A DNA stretch of 64,000 nucleotides from Agrococcus sp. SL85 (GTDB lineage Bacteria; Actinomycetota; Actinomycetes; Actinomycetales; Microbacteriaceae). A program made the position numbers and the translations under genes. The stretch is taken from contig NZ_CP113066.1 of the NCBI RefSeq assembly GCF_026625845.1, positions 2,641,364 to 2,705,363 of the forward strand, given 5' to 3'. Shown piece after piece: positions 58,012-64,000 of this stretch. Numbering within the stretch: the first letter of the stretch is position 1; each line of letters opens with the position of its first letter. The notes under the pieces were generated by a model. It saw nothing but the letters and a program-made list of their open reading frames with translations, did no database searches and had not been told where the DNA came from.

Positions 58012-58797
58012 CGTGCCCCCTCCGCCAGCCTGGCCGCCTCGTCCCGCCATTCTGTCGGATTCGCGCCCCGGGCCGCCGAGAGGTGCGCGAGGTACTCGAC
58101 GTTGCCCCGCGCGCCCGCGATGGGGCTGCCGATGAGCCCAGCCGTGCCGAGGCCCGCGTCCCACGCGGCCCACAGGACGCGGTCGATCGCCTGCGCGCGC
58201 AGCGCAGGATCGGTGACGATGCCCTCGCGCACGCCCGTGCGGCCCACCTCGAACTGCGGCTTGATGAGCACGATCCAGTCGGCGCCGTCGGCCGCGACGC
58301 CCGCGAGCGGCGGGATCGCGAGCTCGAGGGAGATGAACGAGAGGTCGGCGGTGACGACGGTCGGCGCGGGGTCGAGCCAGCCGGGCGCGAGGTCGCGGAC
58401 GTTCGCGCCCTCGACGAGCGTCACCGGCAGCGCGGCCGCGTCGAGCTGGAACTGCCCGTGGCCGACGTCGAGCGCGGTCACGTGCGCCGCACCGCGCGCG
58501 AGCAGCACCTGCGTGAAGCCGCCCGTGCTCGCCCCGGCGTCCAGCGCGACGCGGCCTGCGGGGTCGACGCGGAAGGCATCGAGCGCCGCGAGCAGCCTTG
58601 TGGGCGGCGCGCGAGACCCACGCGTCGTCGCCGGCGACCGCGACCGTCGCCGATCCCGGCACCCGGGCGCTCGCCTTGAGCGCCGGGCGGCCGTCGACGG
58701 TCACGAGGCCCTCGGCGATCCGCTGCTGCGCCTGGCTGCGGCTGCGGGCGAGCCCCCGCTCGACGAGCGCCTGGTCGAGGCGCGGCGCGTCAGCCAC
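58008..58797 (-). CDS. tlyA: TlyA-family rRNA 2'-O-methyltransferase (one frameshift)
   Basis: About 262 residues. An S4 domain (RLDQALVERGLARSRSQAQQ) precedes a FtsJ-type methyltransferase (VALDAGASTGGFTQVLLARG, the SAM motif, and VVTADLSFISLELAIPPL). It 2'-O-methylates 16S and 23S rRNA; loss confers capreomycin resistance in mycobacteria. The frame breaks at AGCCT 58594-58598. Removing one base gives AAHKLLAALDAFRVDPAG. Start GTG at 58797; the 3' end overlaps nadK. If the lesion were real, the strain would lack this modification. Confidence 0.88.
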
Positions 58798-58951
58798 GCA
58801 CCGCGCCGAGCGCTGCCTGGAGCCGGTCGTGCACGCGCGCGAGGTGCTCGGCGCGCTCCTCGAGCGGCTGCTGCTCGATGAGGTCGAGCTCGTCGACGAG
58901 GCCGTCGACGGCGTCGAGGCGCTCGGGGGCGCTGGCGGTCGGGTCGGTCAT
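58790..58951 (-). CDS. small hypothetical protein before tlyA
   Basis: A 53-residue acidic, helix-prone protein (LDAVDGLVDELDLIEQQPLE, then ERAEHLARVHDRLQ). A small gene of this kind is often found between tlyA and the HAD phosphatase in actinobacteria. It overlaps tlyA by eight bases and overlaps the epimerase stop by ATGA (58948-58951). No known function. Confidence 0.75.
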   Translation of the reverse strand: MTDPTASAPERLDAVDGLVDELDLIEQQPLEERAEHLARVHDRLQAALGAVRG

Positions 58952-59937
58952 GCCCCCGAGGCTAGCGAAGCGACCGCCCGCAGCTCGGCGGCTCGCGAGG
59001 GGCCTGTGCGCCGTTCGCGGTCGAGTCCGCGTGCCCGCTCGTCCTCGAGCGCGTCGCGGAGCATCCCGTCGAGCGATCGGTGCTCGCCGCCGGCGGCGAG
59101 GTAGCGGGCCGCGGAGCGCTGCGCGTGGGTCTCGAGCTCCTCGGGCAGGCGCAGCCCCATGCCCTCCGGCCCCGCCCAGTGCCCGATCCCGGCGGCGTCG
59201 AGCGCCGCGTCGTCCGCGAGCACGACGGGCCCCGCGTGGCCCGCGACGGCGCGCGCTGCCTCGACGAGCGCGTGGAGGCCGACGACGGGCCCGAAGGCGT
59301 TCACGAGGTCGCTGCGGCCCGGCGCGACCTCGACGAGGAAGCGCACGAGGTCGCGGACGTCGATCGTCTGCGTGGGCTGGTCGCGCGACGGCACGAGGAG
59401 CGGACCGTGCCCCGCGATCGCGGCGCGCGCGACCCAGGAGCCGAAGCGGTCGCTCTCGTCGCCCGGCCCGCCCACGAGCCCCGGGCGCACGATCGCGAGG
59501 CGCTCCCCGAGCCGCTCGCGCAGCACCCGCTCGATCCACGCCTTCGCGCCGCCGTAGTCCTCGCCCGAGGGGTCCTCGGGCACGAGGTCGTCGTCCTCGT
59601 CGGCGCCGACGGGCGCTCCCTCGAGCCGCTGGGCGGAGACCGAGGAGACGAAGGTCCAGTGCCGGGCGCGGTCGGCGAGCGCGTCGAGCGCGGAGGCCGC
59701 GTGGGCCGGAACGCGCGTGACGTCGACCACCTCGTCGAAGGCCGCCTCGTCGACGAGCCCGGCGTAGCCGTCCGCCGCGTCTCGGTCGCCGGCGACGAGC
59801 CGCGTGCCCGGCGCGAGGTCGCCGCCCTCGCCGCGGGCGAGGCACACGACCTCGGCGCCCCGGGCGGCGTGCGCGGCTGCGACCGCTCGCCCGATCCACC
59901 GTGTGCCGCCGAGGACGAGGACGCGCTGCGCTGCCAT
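58948..59937 (-). CDS. NAD-dependent epimerase/reductase-like protein
   Basis: This 329-residue extended-SDR-like protein has the N-terminal dinucleotide fold QRVLVLGGTRWIGRAVAAAH, then a lower-conservation RHWTFVSSVSAQRLEGAP, EDYGGAKAWIERVL (the YxxxK position) and a substrate domain with RPGLVGGPGDESDRFGSW. It resembles the GDP/UDP-sugar reductase or RNA-binding epimerase-like group. Substrate unknown. It is co-translated with the small protein downstream. The start ATG at 59937 has weak ribosome-binding sequence. Confidence 0.85.
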   Translation of the reverse strand: MAAQRVLVLGGTRWIGRAVAAAHAARGAEVVCLARGEGGDLAPGTRLVAGDRDAADGYAGLVDEAAFDEVVDVTRVPAHAASALDALADRARHWTFVSSVSAQRLEGAPVGADEDDDLVPEDPSGEDYGGAKAWIERVLRERLGERLAIVRPGLVGGPGDESDRFGSWVARAAIAGHGPLLVPSRDQPTQTIDVRDLVRFLVEVAPGRSDLVNAFGPVVGLHALVEAARAVAGHAGPVVLADDAALDAAGIGHWAGPEGMGLRLPEELETHAQRSAARYLAAGGEHRSLDGMLRDALEDERARGLDRERRTGPSRAAELRAVASLASGA

Positions 59938-60009
59938 GCCGCCATGCAAGCGCCCCGGCCGCCTCTCGTCCAGCCGGTTCGCCGTGGGCGGAGCCGCTAG
60001 CGTCGTCGG

Positions 60010-60726
60010 GTGCCCTCGCCCTCCGACCTCGCCGCGCCCCCGCCCGCGGGCACGCCCGTGCCGCCCGCGATCGCGCGGCTCGCGGGCCACGACCCCGTCG
60101 AGCTCGTGTGGCGGAACGCCGCAGGCGGCCTCACGGCGCGCATCGACCGCGCGGGCGGCGCCGTCTACGCCAAGTGGAACCCGGCCGGCAGCGGCGAGTC
60201 GCTCGCCGAGGAGGCGCTGCGGCTGGGCTGGCTCGCGGGCCGCCTCCCCGCCCCGCTCGTGCTCGAGTCGCGGAGCGAGCGCGGTGGCGAGCTCCTCGTG
60301 ACCGCGGCCATCGACGCCGCCTCCGTCGTCTCGGCCGCGGGGCTGCGCGATCCGGGCGCCGGGGCCGCCGCGCTCGGCGAGGGGCTCCGCCGCCTCCACG
60401 CGCTGGCCGTGGAGGCGTGCCCGTTCGCCGCGCCCGACTGGACGCGCGGCGCCGGTGCGCCCGAGGATCCCGTCGTCTGCCATGGCGACCCGTGCGCGCC
60501 GAACACGCTCATCGCCGACGGCGCCTTCGCGGGCCTCGTCGACATGGCGCGGCTCGGCGTGGGCGAGCGCTGGTCCGATCTCGCGGTCGCCAGCTGGTCG
60601 CTGCACTGGAACGGCCTGGGCGACGGCGAGCCGGCGTTCTGGCGCGCGTACGGCAGCGCGCCCGACGCGCAGCGGATCGCGGCGTGGCGGGCGCGCTGGG
60701 ATGCGCCGGGGGCGGACGCGGTCTAG
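60010..60726 (+). CDS. aminoglycoside phosphotransferase-like kinase
   Basis: This 238-residue protein has the choline/aminoglycoside-kinase core: AVYAKWNPAG (nucleotide Lys), VCHGDPCAPNTLIADG (HGD catalytic loop, similar to HGDxxxxN) and VDMARLGVGERWSDLAVASW (metal Asp, DxxRxGxG). Members confer kanamycin-type resistance or phosphorylate metabolites such as choline or homoserine. Without a selection gene nearby, resistance is not claimed. Start GTG at 60010. It converges with the HAD gene (stops at 60726 and 60723 overlap). Confidence 0.85.
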   Translation: MPSPSDLAAPPPAGTPVPPAIARLAGHDPVELVWRNAAGGLTARIDRAGGAVYAKWNPAGSGESLAEEALRLGWLAGRLPAPLVLESRSERGGELLVTAAIDAASVVSAAGLRDPGAGAAALGEGLRRLHALAVEACPFAAPDWTRGAGAPEDPVVCHGDPCAPNTLIADGAFAGLVDMARLGVGERWSDLAVASWSLHWNGLGDGEPAFWRAYGSAPDAQRIAAWRARWDAPGADAV

Positions 60727-61760
60727 AGCGCGAGGAGCGCGTCGTCGATCCGGAGGCCCAGCACCGGCCGGTCGGCGGTCCACACGGCCGCGCAGGCGGC
60801 GCGGATGGTGTCGACGGGCCGCTCGCCCTCGCGCACGAGGGCGATGTCGATGCCGGATCGGCGCACGGCGGCGCGCCCGACCTCGAAGTACGTGTCGCCC
60901 GTGGAGCGCTCGAAGGTCTCGCGGAGCGGCGCGATCGGCTGCTGCAGGTCGCGGAGGTCCTGCACGATGTGGTCGGGCCGCATCGATTCGTCGGCGCCGA
61001 TGGCGCTCGCGCCGCGGTCGATGCCCGTGAGCACGAGGATCGTGCGGATGCCGGCACGGCGGCCGCCGAGGATGTCGGTGTCGAGGCGGTCGCCGATCAT
61101 GGCCGCGGCGCTCGGCGCGTAGCGCTCGCGAGCCACGTCGTAGATGGGGGTCTCGGGCTTGCCCGCGACCTCCGCGAGGCGGCCGACGGCGGTGTGCACG
61201 GCCGAGACGAGCGTGCCGTTGCCGGGGGCGATGCCGCCGGCGACGGGGATCGTCCAGTCGGTGTTCGTCGCGATCCAGGGGATCTCGGACCTTCCGGGCG
61301 TGGCGCGCAGCGCGAACGCGGCCTCCGCGAGGTCCTTCCAGCCCACCGAGGGGTGGAAGCCCTGCACGACCGCCTTGGGCTGCTCGGCCGCGGAACGCAC
61401 CACGCGCCAGCCGCGCGCCTCGATCTCGGCCACGATGCCCTGGCCGCCCACGACCATGACGGCGTCGCCGGGCGCGAGGTGGGGCGCGAGCAGCCGCATG
61501 GCCGCCTGGGGGCTCGTCACGACGTCCTCGGGCTGCACAGGCAGCCCGAACGAGGCCAGGTGCTCGGCGACCTCCACGTCGGTGCGCGAGGCGTTGTTCG
61601 TGATGTACGAGGCCGGCAGGCCCGTGGCGAGGATGCTCTCGACCGCGTGCGGGATGGCGTCGGGCCCCTGGTAGACGACCCCGTCGAGGTCGAGGTAGAG
61701 GCGATCGATGCCGTCGAGCGGCGTCGGCTGCGCAGGCGCCGTCTTCGAGAACAGCCCCAT
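60723..61760 (-). CDS. HAD-superfamily phosphatase (NagD/Rv1692-like)
   Basis: This 345-residue protein has the HAD motif I YLDLDGVVYQG, motif II TNNASRT and motif IV GDRLDTDILGGRRAG, with the C2-cap of the NagD/pyridoxal-phosphatase type. In M. tuberculosis the neighbouring-position homologue (Rv1692) is a glycerol-3-phosphate phosphatase, so this may be one, as inference from gene order. The ATG overlaps the TPR gene stop at 61760 (ATGA). Confidence 0.9.
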   Translation of the reverse strand: MGLFSKTAPAQPTPLDGIDRLYLDLDGVVYQGPDAIPHAVESILATGLPASYITNNASRTDVEVAEHLASFGLPVQPEDVVTSPQAAMRLLAPHLAPGDAVMVVGGQGIVAEIEARGWRVVRSAAEQPKAVVQGFHPSVGWKDLAEAAFALRATPGRSEIPWIATNTDWTIPVAGGIAPGNGTLVSAVHTAVGRLAEVAGKPETPIYDVARERYAPSAAAMIGDRLDTDILGGRRAGIRTILVLTGIDRGASAIGADESMRPDHIVQDLRDLQQPIAPLRETFERSTGDTYFEVGRAAVRRSGIDIALVREGERPVDTIRAACAAVWTADRPVLGLRIDDALLAL

Positions 61761-63751
61761 CAGCGACGGCCCTCGTCGGCGTCGTGGCCCTCGATGAGCT
61801 CGTCGCCGAAGAGCGCGTCCGCGTCGGCGGAGGTCACGGTGCCGTCGGTCGGGTGCAGCTCGGGCTCCGCGGCCTCGGCCGCCGGGGCCGCCTCTGCCGC
61901 TGCCGCTGCCTCGACCTCTGCCTCGACCACGGGCAGGTCGCCGGGCTCCGCAGCGACCTCGGGATCGGGAGCCGCCTCGCCCTCGGGGCCCGCCTCGTCC
62001 GCCGTGGCCGACACCGGCGCGTCGTCCTCGGCGAGCAGCTCCTCGACCTCGTCCTCGATCGAGATGCCCTCCTCGACCGCCGCCTCGGCATCCTCGGGCT
62101 GCTCGATGCGCTCGCTCGTGATCTGCATCGACTCGAGCTCGCCCGGCGCCATGGCCGCCTCGAGCGCGTCGATCGCACGGTCGGCGAGCGCGTACCACTC
62201 GGCTGCCTCGGCATCGCGACCGAGCTCCTCGAGCACGCCCGCGAAGCTCGCGAAGAGCGCCGGGCTGTACTCGAACGCCTTGTCCTTGCGCAGCTCCGGG
62301 ATGCGCAGCTCCTCGAGCGCCGCCTCCGTCTGCCCGAGGTCGAGCCGCGCGCCCGACTTCACGATCGCGAGCTCGACGCGCACGCCCGTCTCGAGCGTCG
62401 AGGGATCGACGGAGCGCGCCAGCTCGAGCGCACGCTCGGGCCGGCCCATGCCGCGCTCGCAGTCGGCCATGAGCGGCAGCTGGTCGTCGCGGCCGGTGAT
62501 GCGACGGTAGGTGCGCAGCTCGCGGAGCGCGAGCGCGAAGTCGCCCAGCTGATAGGCCGTGATCGCGAGCGTCTCGCGCACCACGCCGATGCGGCCGCCG
62601 CGACGCGACGCGGCGAGCGCGTGCTCGTGCGCGAGCTGCGGCTCGTCGTCGATGAGCCGGGAGGCCATCGCCATGTGCTTCGCGACGTACTCCGCGTTCT
62701 CCTTCGTCAGCGTCTTCAGCTGCGCGCGGGCACCGATGTCGAGGTCCTCGGGCGCGACGTCCTCGGGCAGCGCCGGGGCGCCGTCGTCCTCGTCGCGCAC
62801 CTGCTTGAAGCTCTCCCCCGAGCCCGTGCCGCGCTTGTCGAAGTCGCGTCCGGGCCGGGCGGCGTCGCGCTGCGGGCCCTGGTTGCGCTCGCGCTGCGAG
62901 TCGCGGCGATCCTGGTCGCCACGGCGGGGGCGATCGCCGTCGCGCTGCGGACGGTCGCCGTACGGACGGCGCTCCCCGTCGCGCTGCGGACGGTCGCCGT
63001 AGGAGCGACGCTCACCATCGCGCTGCGGACGGTCGCCGTAGGAGCGACGCTCCCCGTCACGCTGCGGCCGGTCGCCGTAGGAGCGACGCTCCCCGTCACG
63101 CTGCGGACGGTCGCCGTAGGAGCGACGCTCACCATCGCGCTGCGGACGGTCGCCGTAGGAGCGACGCTCACCATCGCGCTGCGGACGGTCGCCGTACGGA
63201 CGGCGCTCACCATCGCGCTGCGGACGGTCGCCGTACGGACGGCGCTCACCATCGCGCTGCGGCCGGTCGCCGTAGGAGCGGCGCTCACCATCGCGCTGCG
63301 GCCGGTCGCCGTAGGAGCGGCGCTCGCCGTCGCGCTGCGGCCGGTCGCCGTAGGAGCGGCGCTCACCATCGCGCTGCGGACGGTCGCCGTACGGACGGCG
63401 CTCCCCGTCACGCTGCGGACGGTCGCCGTACGGACGGCGCTCACCATCGCGCTGCGGACGGTCACCGTAGGAGCGGCGCTCCCCGTCACGCTGAGGCCGG
63501 TCGCCGTACGGACGGCGCTCGCCGTCGCGCTGGTCGCCGCCGGGGCGGTAGCCGCGGTCGCCGGGGCGCAGGGGCTTCCGATCGCGCTGGGGCCGGTCGG
63601 CCTGGCCTCGCTCGCCGAAGGGCCTGCCGCCGTCGCGGCGGGGCCGGTCGTCGCGGCGGGGGCGGTCGTCGCGGTCGGGCCGGCGATCGCCGTCTCGGGG
63701 TGCACGGCGATCGTCGTCGCCTCGTCCTGCGCGCTCGTTCACGGTGCCCAT
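61760..63751 (-). CDS. TPR-domain protein with a long Arg/Asp/Gly repeat region
   Basis: This 663-residue protein has three parts. An Arg/Asp-rich disordered N-terminus (RPDRDDRPRRDDRPRRDGG) comes first. A block at about residues 75-275 follows with fifteen copies of RDGERRSYGDRPQ or its RPYG variant. Then, from about residue 330, comes a helical TPR-like domain (LAHEHALAASRRGGRIGVVR, GRPERALELARSVDPSTLET). It ends in an acidic tail (EDAEAAVEEGISIEDEVEEL). The TPR domain corresponds to the conserved actinobacterial gene next to this phosphatase. The repeats, basic-acidic alternation and RGG-like content suggest RNA binding or condensate behaviour; that is inference. Confidence 0.85.
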   Translation of the reverse strand: MGTVNERAGRGDDDRRAPRDGDRRPDRDDRPRRDDRPRRDGGRPFGERGQADRPQRDRKPLRPGDRGYRPGGDQRDGERRPYGDRPQRDGERRSYGDRPQRDGERRPYGDRPQRDGERRPYGDRPQRDGERRSYGDRPQRDGERRSYGDRPQRDGERRSYGDRPQRDGERRPYGDRPQRDGERRPYGDRPQRDGERRSYGDRPQRDGERRSYGDRPQRDGERRSYGDRPQRDGERRSYGDRPQRDGERRSYGDRPQRDGERRPYGDRPQRDGDRPRRGDQDRRDSQRERNQGPQRDAARPGRDFDKRGTGSGESFKQVRDEDDGAPALPEDVAPEDLDIGARAQLKTLTKENAEYVAKHMAMASRLIDDEPQLAHEHALAASRRGGRIGVVRETLAITAYQLGDFALALRELRTYRRITGRDDQLPLMADCERGMGRPERALELARSVDPSTLETGVRVELAIVKSGARLDLGQTEAALEELRIPELRKDKAFEYSPALFASFAGVLEELGRDAEAAEWYALADRAIDALEAAMAPGELESMQITSERIEQPEDAEAAVEEGISIEDEVEELLAEDDAPVSATADEAGPEGEAAPDPEVAAEPGDLPVVEAEVEAAAAAEAAPAAEAAEPELHPTDGTVTSADADALFGDELIEGHDADEGRR
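62926..63530 (-). repeat. 39-bp tandem repeat encoding fifteen 13-residue units
   Basis: Fifteen in-frame copies of about 39 bp encode RDGERR(P/S)YGDRPQ. Codons at the variable Pro/Ser position switch between CGTACGG-like and GTAGGAG-like versions (plus-strand GCCGTACGGACGG versus GCCGTAGGAGCG), and several neighbouring copies are nearly identical. Recent unequal exchange is likely. Confidence 0.9.
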
Positions 63752-63828
63752 GCTCCCATCGCGCGCGGTCGCGCGCAGCCCTGTATGACCGGCGCGAAGG
63801 CCGATGCGATTCGTCCCAGAAATGACGA

Positions 63829-63858
63829 AAGGGGCCCCAGATCGTTCTGGGGCCCCTT
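63829..63858 (-). terminator. rho-independent terminator of the rRNA operon
   Basis: AAGGGGCCCCAGA (63829-63841) and 63846-63858 form a perfect 13-bp stem with loop TCGT. In the leftward transcript it is followed by TTTCGTCATTT, a T-rich tail. It directly follows the 5S gene. Confidence 0.92.
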
Positions 63859-63870
63859 CCTCAAAGAAAG

Positions 63871-63988
63871 TCCGGCGGTGTCCTACTCTCCCACAGGGTC
63901 CCCCCTGCAGTACCATCGGCGCTGAGAGCCTTAGCTTCCGGGTTCGGAATGTGACCGGGCGTTTCCCTCTCGCTATGGCCGCCGAAAC
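63871..63988 (-). rRNA. rrf: 5S ribosomal RNA
   Basis: The complement begins GTTTCGGCGGCCATAGCGAG and contains the conserved CCCGGTCACATTCCGAACCC region and ends CACCGCCGGA; length about 118 nt fits bacterial 5S. Its direction implies that the 23S and 16S genes lie to the right, beyond the window. Confidence 0.97.
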
Positions 63989-64000
63989 ACTATCGATGCT

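Noticed and set aside
60010..60726. Acquired aminoglycoside resistance gene
   Set aside because: Sequence family fits, but it is chromosomal, not mobile, and the family includes metabolic kinases.
62926..63530. CRISPR array of 39-bp units
   Set aside because: The units are in frame, encode a constant 13-residue motif, have no spacers and lie inside a TPR gene.

Overview
The window is very GC-rich DNA from an actinobacterium, most likely Micrococcales/Microbacteriaceae. The evidence is strong G/C bias at third codon positions, many GTG starts, dense 4-bp ATGA/GTGA stop-start overlaps, and a block from about 45 to 62 kb with the conserved actinobacterial order der - cmk - tyrA - rluB - scpB - scpA - parA - xerD - nudix - pyrG - recN - nadK - tlyA - HAD phosphatase. 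The genus is inference.

Layout. 0-6.8 kb: tail of a surface protein, an MMPL exporter with a divergent TetR regulator, a MASE1 sensor kinase and an SLC13/ArsB-like permease. 6.9-13.6 kb: a guanidino-compound catabolic operon (MHS-family MFS transporter, amidohydrolase, TPP-dependent decarboxylase, ureohydrolase) with a divergent double-domain Lrp/AsnC regulator. 13.7-16.2 kb: peroxide response (quinone reductase, DoxX, Ohr, OhrR). 16.2-19.3 kb: a photolyase-like protein without cysteines, a DUF2256 protein, a more A/T-rich stretch with two small membrane proteins, and tRNA-Pro(GGG). 19.4-20.9 kb: S10 carboxypeptidase. 21-36.9 kb: a natural-product locus read leftwards (amidohydrolase, thiolase, a 38-aa peptide gene, a three-module NRPS of about 3450 residues, MbtH, ABC exporter, phosphopantetheinyl transferase). 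36.9-44.9 kb: EF-G-binding FBP protein, long-form GAPDH, a siderophore-interacting reductase and divergent MFS exporter around a DtxR/IdeR-type iron box, small regulators, pyridoxal kinase, and a (p)ppGpp synthetase-like protein with an S1-like tail. 45-63.8 kb: housekeeping block, ending in a TPR protein with fifteen 13-residue repeats. 63.9 kb: 5S rRNA and its terminator, the end of a leftward rRNA operon.

The most striking observation: I count 24 lesions that break reading frames in 13 genes, and every one falls where restoring the tetramer AGCT (read as AGCCT, AGGCT or once AGGCCT) recovers a family-typical protein. Many other AGCT sites are intact. This looks like a motif-linked sequencing artefact, possibly caused by DNA modification at AGCT. 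Genes broken this way are annotated as single CDSs with the lesion positions given.

The second observation is a 38-codon gene with a strong ribosome-binding site just upstream of the NRPS. Between the two lie a terminator-like hairpin and a second hairpin that would cover the NRPS ribosome-binding site.
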